NCBI GenBank assembly: GCA_036004405.1
Contig: DASYRM010000154.1
Span: 8,417-72,416 of the forward strand
Source of the DNA: DASYRM01 sp036004405
Lineage (GTDB): Bacteria; Acidobacteriota; Vicinamibacteria; Vicinamibacterales; UBA2999
Length of the DNA: 64,000 bases
Direction: 5' to 3'
In this document: positions 52,300 through 62,752 of the stretch, in pieces
How positions within the stretch are numbered: position 1 is the first letter of the stretch
Layout: every line of letters starts with the position of its first letter
Translations under genes and position numbers: made by a program
The notes under the pieces: model-generated
Told to the model about the DNA's origin: nothing
Database searches by the model: none
What the model saw: the letters and a program-made list of their open reading frames with translations, nothing else

Positions 52300-54834
52300 C
52301 TACTCTGCGCGCAGTGTCGACAGCGGTTTGTGGCGCAGGACGTCCCAGCTGGCCACCACGCCGACGACGGCCACGAAGAGCGAGGTCACGACGATGCCCG
52401 CGACGGTGAGGGGAATCGCCGGGGTCCAGGCGAGCTCCAGCGCGTAAGTGGCGACGGCCCAGCTCAGGGCGATGGCGCCAAGCGCCCCGACGGTACCGGC
52501 AATGGCGCCCAGCACACCGTATTCGAGCACCAGCATCGCCGCGATCAGCCGGCCGCTCGCCCCGAGCGTCTTCAGGATGGCCGCCTCGTAGACGCGGCGG
52601 AACTTGGTCATCGACACGGCTCCCACCAGGATGAGCGCCCCGCTCAACAGCACGAGCGAGCCCACCACGGTGACGGCGGTGGTGACGTTGTCGACGATGC
52701 CGGACACGGTCTGCAGGATCTCCCGCAGATCGATGACCGACACGTTCGGGAACTGCGCCACCAGGCCAGCCTGCATCCGGGCCCGCGCGTCCGCATCGCC
52801 CGGCCCCTTGAAGGAGGCGATGAACGTGTGCGGCGCCGCGTCGAAGGTGCCGGGCCGGAAGACGAACATGAAACCGCCGGCACGGAAGTCCTGCCAGTCC
52901 ACCCGCCGGATGCTGGCGACCCGCGCGGTAATCGCCCGTCCCAACACGTCGAACGTCATGTGGTCACCGACGTTGAGCCGGGTGGTACGCAGGAACCCTT
53001 CCTCGATCGACACCTCGGGCTCGACAGCGGGCGTCGACGCATCCCACCATTCGCCCTGCACCACCTTCTCGTTGCGCTCGAGCTCCGGACGGTAGGTGAT
53101 GGTGAACTCGCGCGACAGCCCGCTCCGCCCGCGCACCTGCTCGTAGCTGTCGAGCGTGAGGTCGCGCCCCTTCACGCCGGTGACGCGGGCCCTGAGCACC
53201 GGGATCGTGTTCGGCGGCGGCGCCTCGCCATTCTGCGAGTCGAGATACGCCGAGAGCGCCGGGCGCTGCGCCGGCTGGATGTCGATCAGGAACATGTCCG
53301 GCGCCGTGGGCCCGATCTGCACCGCGAAGTCGCGCAGCAGGTCGGCCTGGAGCGATCGCACGCCGAGGATGAAAAAGCTGCCGAGGCCGACCGCCAGGAG
53401 GATCACGCGCGTCTGGTTGCCCGGCCGGACGACGTGCAGCACGGCCTGCCGCAGCGCGAACGAGCGGGAGAACCGCAGCGGCTGCACCGCCCAGATGAGC
53501 ACGACGCCGGCGCCGTGGAGCACGAGCGCGGTGGCCACGAACCCCGCCGAGAGCATCAGGCCGACGCGCAGGGAGCCGGCCTGCCACGCCGCCACGCCAA
53601 CGAGCGTTGCGGCCACGGCCGCGGTGACGCCCCACTTCAGCCAGTCGATGCGGCCGAGCCGCGGGACGTCGTTGCGCAGCAGCAGCGACGGTTTGATCAG
53701 GCGCACTTCGAGCAGCGGCACCACCGAGAACAGCAGCGACACGAGCACGCCGATGGCCAGCCCCTGCTCCACCGCGGAGGCGCTCAGCCCGTAGTCGATC
53801 TGCAGCGCGCCGGCGAGCGAGCCGGCAAACGACGGAACGCTGGCGATCACGGCACCCGCCAGGGCCACGCCGAGGGCGCTGCCGGCGGCGCCCAGCGCCA
53901 TGACCTGCGTCATGTAGATGCCCAGCACGCGGTTCGACGTACCGCCCAGGCACTTCAGGATGGCGATGCTGCGCACCTTCTGCTGGACGAAGACGCGCGT
54001 GACGCTCGACACGCCGATGCCACCGAGAATGAGGATCACCAGGCCGACGAGGCTCAGGTAGTTTTCCGCGCGGGTCAGGTCCTCGCCGATCCGATCGGCG
54101 TTCTGCCAGTAGCCGCGCGAGCGCACGAACTTGTTCTTGACGGCCTCGGCGAGCGCGTCGCCCACCTGGCGCACCGTCGCCTCGGGCGCGCGCAGCAGGA
54201 GCTGGTAGGTGGCGCGGCTGCCGAACGACAGCAGACCCGTCGCTTGGAGATCGGCGTAGTCCACGAGCACGCGCGGCCCGAGGCTGAAGGCACCGAGGCT
54301 GCGACCCGGCTCGGTGGCGATGACGCCGCGGATCTCGAACGGCTGTGTGCCGATGAGGATGCGGTCCCCCACTCGCAGGTCGAGCTGCGCCAGCAGTTCG
54401 GGCCGCACCAGCGCGCCGCGGCCGGTCAGCCGGTCGTGGCGATAGTCGCCCTCGCGAAGGGTCAGCGTCCCGTAGAACGGAAACGCCGCCTGCACCGCTC
54501 GCAGTTCCACCATGCGTGCCACGGGCCGGCCATCCGCGGGCCGCACCATCGTCGCGATCTCGACGGCCTCGGTGGTCTGCGACACCCGGCCCGCCTGGGA
54601 CTCGCGGGTCACGAGCGCGCGGACGTCCTCTGGAATCGGCGTGTTGCCCGCGACCAGGATGTCGGAGGCGATGAGTGTGCGGGTCTCGCGCGCCAGCGCG
54701 GCGCGCACGTTCTGGATCACGGAGCGGAGCGCCACGATCGAGCCGACGCCGATGGCAATGCAGACGAAGAAGAACAGCAGGCGCTTCCAGGACGCCCGGA
54801 TTTCCCGGAGCGCCATCAGCAGGACGAAGCTCAC
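52300..54834 (-). CDS. ABC-transporter permease, YbbP type
   Basis: 844 residues with an N-terminal membrane helix (LLFFFVCIAIGVGSIVAL), a large periplasmic domain (about 40-260), four helices, a second periplasmic domain, and C-terminal FtsX/MacB-type helices. This double-length FtsX-like permease with TesA and an ATPase next to it is the YbbAP arrangement of E. coli. Probably moves or extracts envelope lipids or lipoprotein-like substrates. Overlaps the ATPase by 4 bases. Confidence 0.92.
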   Translation of the reverse strand: MSFVLLMALREIRASWKRLLFFFVCIAIGVGSIVALRSVIQNVRAALARETRTLIASDILVAGNTPIPEDVRALVTRESQAGRVSQTTEAVEIATMVRPADGRPVARMVELRAVQAAFPFYGTLTLREGDYRHDRLTGRGALVRPELLAQLDLRVGDRILIGTQPFEIRGVIATEPGRSLGAFSLGPRVLVDYADLQATGLLSFGSRATYQLLLRAPEATVRQVGDALAEAVKNKFVRSRGYWQNADRIGEDLTRAENYLSLVGLVILILGGIGVSSVTRVFVQQKVRSIAILKCLGGTSNRVLGIYMTQVMALGAAGSALGVALAGAVIASVPSFAGSLAGALQIDYGLSASAVEQGLAIGVLVSLLFSVVPLLEVRLIKPSLLLRNDVPRLGRIDWLKWGVTAAVAATLVGVAAWQAGSLRVGLMLSAGFVATALVLHGAGVVLIWAVQPLRFSRSFALRQAVLHVVRPGNQTRVILLAVGLGSFFILGVRSLQADLLRDFAVQIGPTAPDMFLIDIQPAQRPALSAYLDSQNGEAPPPNTIPVLRARVTGVKGRDLTLDSYEQVRGRSGLSREFTITYRPELERNEKVVQGEWWDASTPAVEPEVSIEEGFLRTTRLNVGDHMTFDVLGRAITARVASIRRVDWQDFRAGGFMFVFRPGTFDAAPHTFIASFKGPGDADARARMQAGLVAQFPNVSVIDLREILQTVSGIVDNVTTAVTVVGSLVLLSGALILVGAVSMTKFRRVYEAAILKTLGASGRLIAAMLVLEYGVLGAIAGTVGALGAIALSWAVATYALELAWTPAIPLTVAGIVVTSLFVAVVGVVASWDVLRHKPLSTLRAE

Positions 54835-55511
54835 GAGGGGACTCCCATGGGTACGTCGACCTGCCGGCCATCGCGCAGCGTCAGGCGGGTGTCGGCCAGG
54901 GCGGCGAGCTCGGCGTCGTGGGTCACGAGCACGAGCGTGGCGCCGCGCGTCCGCCGCACGTTCAGCAGCAGGTCGAGGATGATGCGTCCGGTGCCCGAGT
55001 CGAGATTGCCGGTCGGCTCGTCGGCCAGCACGATCGGCGGGGCGTTGGCGAGCGCGCGCGCGATGGCGATGCGCTGCTGCTCGCCGCCCGAGAGCTGGGA
55101 TGGATAGTGGTGCGCGCGGTCGGCGAGCCCCACTTCTCCAATCAGCTGGCGCGCGCGCGCCATCGCATCACGGCGTCCCGCAATCTCCATCGGCACCGAG
55201 ATGTTCTCCACCGCCGTCAGCGACGGCACGAGATGGAAGAACTGGAAGACGAAGCCGATCTTTTCCCCGCGCAGCCTCGCCAGCGCGTCTTCGCCGAGGG
55301 TGGTGATGTCGGTGCCGTCGATGATGATCTGGCCGGTCGACGGGGCATCGAGGCCCGCCAGGAGCCCGAGCAGCGTCGATTTGCCGCTGCCCGAGGGCCC
55401 CACGATGGCCACGAACTGTCCCGGCGCAATCGAGTAGTTCAGGGGATGCAGGATGGTGAGCGGGTGATCCCCGCTCTGGACCGTCTTGGATACGCCGCGC
55501 AGTTCGATCAT
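54831..55511 (-). CDS. ABC-transporter ATP-binding protein, YbbA/LolD type
   Basis: 226 residues. Walker A GPSGSGKS, FVFQFFHLVPSLTAVEN, signature LSGGEQQRIAIARAL and Walker B IVLADEPTGNLDS, then LVTHD. ATG 55511 overlaps the tesA-like stop (4 bases), and its end overlaps the permease, so the three proteins are translationally coupled. Confidence 0.94.
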   Translation of the reverse strand: MIELRGVSKTVQSGDHPLTILHPLNYSIAPGQFVAIVGPSGSGKSTLLGLLAGLDAPSTGQIIIDGTDITTLGEDALARLRGEKIGFVFQFFHLVPSLTAVENISVPMEIAGRRDAMARARQLIGEVGLADRAHHYPSQLSGGEQQRIAIARALANAPPIVLADEPTGNLDSGTGRIILDLLLNVRRTRGATLVLVTHDAELAALADTRLTLRDGRQVDVPMGVPS

Positions 55512-56245
55512 CGGGACCCGGAAAGCTGTGCCGGCGCCTGCGCCGCGGGCTTGAGCATCGGTTCGAGAGTACGCCACAGGTTGTTAGCTACGATGACCGC
55601 GCCCGCGGGGTTCGGGTGCATGCCGTCGGCAATGTTCAACTCGGGATTCCCCGCCACGCCGTCCAGATAGAAGGGCATCAGCGCCGTCTTGTGCGCCTTG
55701 GCGAGCGCCGGAAACGTCTCGCGGAACTCCGACGTGTAGGAGGCGCCGTAGTTGGGCAGCGCCTCCATCCCGACCAGCAGCACCGCAATGCCACGAGCCT
55801 GGGCGCGGGTGATGACCTCTTCGAGATTGCGCCGCAGGGCCGCCACCGGCAGGCCGCGCAGGCCGTCGTTGGCGCCGAGCTCCAGCACCAGAATGCGGAC
55901 GTCGCCGTTCAGCGACCAGTCCAGGCGGCTGAGACCGCCGGCGGAGGTGTCGCCCGACACGCCGGCGTTCACCACCTCGAATGGATAGCCTTCTTTCTTG
56001 AGACGGGCCTGAATCAGGGCCGGCACGGCCTGCGACTGCTCGAGACCGTAGCCGGCAGTCAGGCTGTCCCCCAGGAACACGATGCGCGGCCGGTCGGACG
56101 CGACGGGCGCGGCAGGCGCCGGCGTGGGTGCCGCCAGCGCGACCGCCGCGGGCGGCGGCGGAACGGGTTTCGCTGGCGGCGGAGCAGATTGGCGGCCGCA
56201 CGCGGCCGCGCACACCGCGACGATGACCGCGATCGCTCTGTACAT
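55508..56245 (-). CDS. tesA: TesA-like SGNH-family lipase/acyl-thioesterase lipoprotein
   Basis: 245 residues: lipoprotein signal with cysteine in AACGRQS, a Pro/Ala-rich linker, then the GDS(L) motif FLGDSLTAGYG with the nucleophile serine, NAGVSGDTSAGG, LELGANDGLRG and the catalytic DGMHPNPAG. Hydrolyses acyl esters or thioesters in the periplasm. Also close to arylesterases. The ybbA-ybbP-tesA neighbourhood is conserved with E. coli, although here all are on one strand. GATAAT (56264-56259) may be the -10. Confidence 0.93.
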   Translation of the reverse strand: MYRAIAVIVAVCAAACGRQSAPPPAKPVPPPPAAVALAAPTPAPAAPVASDRPRIVFLGDSLTAGYGLEQSQAVPALIQARLKKEGYPFEVVNAGVSGDTSAGGLSRLDWSLNGDVRILVLELGANDGLRGLPVAALRRNLEEVITRAQARGIAVLLVGMEALPNYGASYTSEFRETFPALAKAHKTALMPFYLDGVAGNPELNIADGMHPNPAGAVIVANNLWRTLEPMLKPAAQAPAQLSGSR

Positions 56246-56298
56246 GAGTCCCACCCTGATTATCGTCCGGGGTGCGCCGGACGCGTCAGGGGAACCGT

Positions 56299-57357
56299 CT
56301 AGCTGGCTGATTTCGCGAGCTCCTGTTTGAAGCTCTCGACGAGCGGCACCGGCGTCGGGTCGAACCCGCCAAGAAGCGCCAGGTAGTACGAGCACCAGTC
56401 CGCGAACGCCAGCGCCGCGAACACGCGCTCGGCGCGCGTGGCGCCGGGCATCTCCCACGAGCGGAACGCGACGTTGTCGATGCGATCGCGGGCGAACACG
56501 TCGCGCATCACGTCGAACCGCTCGCGAATCCGCCCGACGCTGGCCGGGTCGTGCAGGTAGAGGGCGGCAAACGCCCCGAGCGGCACCGTGAAGCCGATCA
56601 TCTCGTTGTGATTGAGCTCGGGGAACGCATTGAAGAACGACGGCCGCTTGGCGTTCTCGTTGAACTTGATCTTCGCAATCCGCGCCACCGACATCAGGTG
56701 GATGTCGTCGGTGTAGACGACCGGAATACGCTCGCCGAGCCACGACGCCAGCTCGGCCGCCTCCGGCCGTACGTCGAGCCCCCGCAGGAATGCCGGCAGC
56801 CCCTGGAGCGTGGGCGCCGGATCGGTCATCAGACCGCCGGCGTGGAGCACACGCGCCAGATACGTCACGATGAAGCCGAAGGCCGACCGCGGCTGAAAGC
56901 CCTCGGGCTCGTCCTTGGTCGGAATGACGATCAGTGGGTAGCCGCGCTCGCGCGCAAGCTGCGCCAGGCGCCCGCCGGCGGTGACGACGACCACGTTGCG
57001 CGCGTCGGCCGGAAGCGTCTCGATGCCGGAAAGCGTCTCCTCGGTGTTGCCGGAGAACGAGCTGAAGATCAGCAGCGTGTCGGCATCGATCCCCGGCGGC
57101 AGCCCGTAGGTGCGCCACACGCGCATCGGCGCGGTGAGCGCGCCGGCAAACGCGTCCATCAGCACTTCGCACGGCAGTGCCGACCCGCCGAGGCCGCACA
57201 CGACCACCTGCGAGAACCGTCTCTGTCGCAACGCCGGCAGCGTGTCCTCGAGCGCGAGGCGGATGTGGTCGGGCAGCCGCGCGATCACCGTGGCCATGTT
57301 GAAGTGGTCGTACTGCCGCGCCAGGGCGATCAACGACTCGGGCACCCCGCTGCTCAT
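56299..57357 (-). CDS. Bifunctional phosphoglucose/phosphomannose isomerase
   Basis: 352 residues, the SIS-domain family known mainly from archaea and some bacteria (TIGR02128 type). VVCGLGGSALPCEVL and LIFSSFSGNTEETLSG are the sugar-phosphate-binding segments of the first SIS domain, FNAFPELNHNEMIGF the catalytic C-terminal. It interconverts glucose-6-P/fructose-6-P and mannose-6-P. ATG 57357 is used; the longer frame belongs to PP2C. It may replace a standard PGI, which is not in the window. Confidence 0.9.
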   Translation of the reverse strand: MSSGVPESLIALARQYDHFNMATVIARLPDHIRLALEDTLPALRQRRFSQVVVCGLGGSALPCEVLMDAFAGALTAPMRVWRTYGLPPGIDADTLLIFSSFSGNTEETLSGIETLPADARNVVVVTAGGRLAQLARERGYPLIVIPTKDEPEGFQPRSAFGFIVTYLARVLHAGGLMTDPAPTLQGLPAFLRGLDVRPEAAELASWLGERIPVVYTDDIHLMSVARIAKIKFNENAKRPSFFNAFPELNHNEMIGFTVPLGAFAALYLHDPASVGRIRERFDVMRDVFARDRIDNVAFRSWEMPGATRAERVFAALAFADWCSYYLALLGGFDPTPVPLVESFKQELAKSAS

Positions 57358-57398
57358 CGACTGTGGCCTCTCTGTTTTCCGAAGGTCGCGAGCCGCGG

Positions 57399-58115
57399 TC
57401 AGGCGCTGCGTCGAAGCACGACGGCGGTCACGTTGTCGGTGGCGCCGTTGGCGACCGCCGTCGAGACCAGCGCCTCGGTCACGGCCGACACCGAGCCGTC
57501 GGCCGACAGCAGTTCCTCGATGAGGTCCTGCCGCAGGACGCCGTGCAGCCCGTCGCTGCACAGGAGCAGCATGTCGCCGGGATCGAAGGCGTGCTCCTCG
57601 GCGTGGGGCGCCAGGTCCGCGCGCGTGCCGACCACGTCGGTGAGCACGTGACGCATCGGGTGCCGCTCGATCTCGGTCTGCGTGAGCGCCGCGCCCTGCG
57701 ACTGCAGCTTTGCGATCCACGAGTCGTCCTGCGTGAGCTGCGTCAGCCGGCCGGCACGCAGCCGGTAGATGCGGCTGTCGCCCACGCTCGACAGGATGGC
57801 GCCGGTCGGCGTCAGGAGCGCGACGGCCACCGTCGTGCCCATGCCGGCGCACTCCGGCCGCCGCGCCGCCGTGTCGAGAATGTGGCGATTGGCGGCACGG
57901 ACGGCGTCCTCGAGACTGTCGGCGGTGGGACGGTCCTCGTCGGCCACGAACGTCCGGATCGACTCGACCGCCAGTCCGGAGGCCACCTCCCCGGCGTTGT
58001 GACCGCCCATGCCGTCGGCCACGACGAACACGCCGCCCGACATGTCGATCAGAAACGCGTCCTCGTTGCTTGCTCGCGGCCCAGGGTGGGTTACACCGTG
58101 GGCAGTCACACCCAT
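57399..58115 (-). CDS. PP2C-family Ser/Thr protein phosphatase
   Basis: 238 residues with all metal-binding motifs: SNEDAFLID, VADGMGGHNAGE, GDSRIYRLRAG, CSDGLHGVL and NGATDNVTAVV. It dephosphorylates Ser/Thr proteins, usually the partner of an Hanks-type kinase, which is not in the window. TATAAT (58129-58124) stands 8 bases before ATG 58115, suggesting a leaderless transcript diverging from the sigma54 regulator. Confidence 0.95.
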   Translation of the reverse strand: MGVTAHGVTHPGPRASNEDAFLIDMSGGVFVVADGMGGHNAGEVASGLAVESIRTFVADEDRPTADSLEDAVRAANRHILDTAARRPECAGMGTTVAVALLTPTGAILSSVGDSRIYRLRAGRLTQLTQDDSWIAKLQSQGAALTQTEIERHPMRHVLTDVVGTRADLAPHAEEHAFDPGDMLLLCSDGLHGVLRQDLIEELLSADGSVSAVTEALVSTAVANGATDNVTAVVLRRSA

Positions 58116-58123
58116 CGCTCCGG

Positions 58124-58129
58124 ATTATA
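58124..58129 (-). promoter_or_regulatory. TATAAT box of a probable leaderless PP2C promoter
   Basis: Perfect TATAAT on the minus strand, 8 bases before ATG 58115. No -35 consensus found. Confidence 0.5.
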
Positions 58130-58171
58130 GTCGGCGCCGCCGAGCCGAAGGCGAGGCCAGCAACACTGCCA

Positions 58172-58219
58172 CCAGTCGCGGGGCTCTCTGCGAAGCGGAG
58201 CCCCGCGACTGGTTATACT
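58172..58219 (+). promoter_or_regulatory. 15-base perfect hairpin followed by a TATACT box
   Basis: CCAGTCGCGGGGCTC (58172-58186) and its exact inverted copy (58198-58212) around an 11-base loop, then TATACT (58214-58219) and GTG 58226 six bases later. In DNA the palindrome covers the -35 zone, so a repressor site is possible; if transcribed from further up, it could act as a hairpin that hides the start region. Confidence 0.6.
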
Positions 58220-58225
58220 CCGACC

Positions 58226-61171
<2,946 letters not shown>

Positions 61172-61354
61172 CCAGGTATACAGGGGTGATGTATCCCAGG
61201 TATCCACAATAGCGAATTGGCTCGACAATTCACTAAAGAACAAATCGCTTTATTTCAATCAGTTACAGGAATATGCACGGAAGAGCCCGTCCGTGCCAGC
61301 AGAGGTCCAGGACTTGATACAGAGGAAGGCGACCGCATCCTCTGGAGGACCTCG
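61172..61354. other. AT-rich intergenic patch with repeated GTATCC-type words
   Basis: The spacer between the sigma54 activator and the PilZ-like gene is clearly less GC-rich than its surroundings over about 61165-61280. GGATACC (61159-61165) and GGTATCC (61199-61205) form an inverted repeat, with GTATAC (61176-61181) between. A near match to a -24/-12 sigma54 promoter starts at 61218 but lacks the -12 GC. No open frame is convincing here. Confidence 0.5.
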
Positions 61355-61762
61355 ATGACTCGTTCAGCAGCCGCTCCCTCGACCCAGCGTGACCGTATCG
61401 GCAGCCGCCGCCGCGTCGCGATTCCAGGCCGGCTGACGTGGCGCGACGCCACGGGGACGCTCCGCTTCACCTCGGTCGTCACCCGCGACATCAGCGAGAG
61501 CGATGCTTTCGTCGAGTGCCAGATGCCGGCATCGATTCCTCTTTACCGGCTGGTGCATTTCCAGGTGGAGCGCTCCGCGCAGGACCGCACGGACCTCCCC
61601 GCGGTGCTTCGCCGCGGAAAGCTGCTGTCGGCGGTCTATCGCGTCGGCCCCTACGCGCCGGCCACCGGCACGCCGCAGGGATACGCCATTCGTCTCCTGT
61701 CGGAACCGGCCGCGGCCGCGCAGCCGGCGAGTCAGGTGGAGCGGATCGCGGTAGCGAACTGA
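61355..61762 (+). CDS. PilZ-like small protein
   Basis: 135 residues from ATG 61355, preceded by GGAGG with 7 bases spacing. It has an Arg-rich start of the PilZ kind (SRRRVAIPGRLTW, similar to RxxxR) and a later TRDISESDAFVEC in place of the canonical D/NxSxxG, so c-di-GMP binding is doubtful. A longer frame from 61217 runs through the AT-rich patch and is probably non-coding. It sits among signalling genes. Confidence 0.55.
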   Translation: MTRSAAAPSTQRDRIGSRRRVAIPGRLTWRDATGTLRFTSVVTRDISESDAFVECQMPASIPLYRLVHFQVERSAQDRTDLPAVLRRGKLLSAVYRVGPYAPATGTPQGYAIRLLSEPAAAAQPASQVERIAVAN

Positions 61763-61767
61763 GCGAC

Positions 61768-61791
61768 GGGCCGCCTGAAGGCGGCCCCTAC
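61768..61791 (+). repeat. TGAA-loop palindrome, copy 4
   Basis: GGGCCGCC-TGAA-GGCGGCCC followed by CTAC, identical to the copy at 37907. It lies between the convergent ends of the PilZ-like gene and the metallo-beta-lactamase gene; its last bases overlap the stop of the latter. Confidence 0.85.
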
Positions 61792-62720
61792 TTCGGAACG
61801 GCTTCTTTCTTTCTCCAATACCGGGCCAGGCCGGGCCACGACATACGAAAGCCGGCGGCCGTCTCATAGGCCGTCGCCAGCTCCTCGCTCATCTGCGCCC
61901 GCAATTCCGCCCGCATCCGCGTTTCGTAGTGCGCCTTCCGATCGGCGTCCGTGCCTTCGGTGGCGAGCGATTCGCGCACTAGCGCCGCCGACCGCTGCAG
62001 GTTGTCGGCAAGCGCCTGCAGGTGCGCGGGCACGGCCGACGTCACCGGCCCGAAGTGCGTCAGGAACAGCGTCGACGGGCGCCACCGATCGATCGTCTGG
62101 ATGCTCTGCAGCCACAGCTCCACGTCGATGTCTGGCGGCGGCGTCGGCGGCAGCACGTAGCCGCCATGCACGCACACGCCGGCCGTGTCGCCCACGAACG
62201 CGATCCCGCTCGAGCGATCGAAAAAGGAGACGTGATGCGACGCGTGCCCCGGCGTGTAGGCCACGTCGAACGATCGTCCGCCCGCTTCGATGGACTCGCC
62301 GCCCTGAATCACATCGAGGTTTCGCTCCGGCACCGGCGCCACTTCACCCCACAGCGTGTCCATGGCGCTGCCATACAGGCGGGTGGCGCTCTCGAGCAGC
62401 TTCGACGGATCGACCAGGTGCCGTGCGCCGCGCTCGTGGACGACCACGCGGATGCGGGGATGACGCCGGAGAATCGTGCCGGTCGCGCCGGCGTGGTCGA
62501 GGTGGATGTGGGTGAGCACGAGGTGCGTCACCGCCGCCAGCGACTGGCCGTGCAGGGCCAACGACGCTTCGAGCGTTTCGAGACACGACGTCGGCCCCGG
62601 ATCGACGATCGCGGTGCCGGCGGCGCCCGTCACGAGGCCGCACGCGATGCGATTCGGGCGCCCCTGAAACTGCAGATCGAACCACGAGACGCCGGAGACG
62701 AGCACCCGCTGAGAGGGCAT
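61788..62720 (-). CDS. Metallo-beta-lactamase-fold hydrolase
   Basis: 310 residues. Zinc motif THIHLDHAG (HxHxDH), downstream His in TPGHASHHV, Asp in FVGDTAG and His in LTHFGPV. The roughly 80-residue C-terminal helical tail is like that of small-molecule lactonase/esterase members (lactamase_B plus extra domain). Reaction unknown; could be a lactonase or thioesterase. ATG 62720 is 9 bases from the shared TATAAT box. Confidence 0.85.
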   Translation of the reverse strand: MPSQRVLVSGVSWFDLQFQGRPNRIACGLVTGAAGTAIVDPGPTSCLETLEASLALHGQSLAAVTHLVLTHIHLDHAGATGTILRRHPRIRVVVHERGARHLVDPSKLLESATRLYGSAMDTLWGEVAPVPERNLDVIQGGESIEAGGRSFDVAYTPGHASHHVSFFDRSSGIAFVGDTAGVCVHGGYVLPPTPPPDIDVELWLQSIQTIDRWRPSTLFLTHFGPVTSAVPAHLQALADNLQRSAALVRESLATEGTDADRKAHYETRMRAELRAQMSEELATAYETAAGFRMSWPGLARYWRKKEAVPK

Positions 62721-62729
62721 CCATCGAGG

Positions 62730-62737
62730 ATTATACT
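62730..62737. promoter_or_regulatory. Shared bidirectional -10 box between two divergent genes
   Basis: ATTATACT reads as TATAAT on the minus strand (62735-62730), 9 bases before ATG 62720, and as TATACT on the plus strand (62732-62737), 15 bases before ATG 62753. Both transcripts would have a leader of a few bases at most, and polymerase could not sit on both at once. Confidence 0.45.
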
Positions 62738-62752
62738 GACCGTCCCTCGGTC

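Noticed and set aside
61218..61234. Possible sigma54 promoter ahead of the PilZ-like gene
   Set aside because: The -24 part fits (TTGGCTCG) but the -12 GC is missing, and one weak match in an AT-rich patch is not enough.
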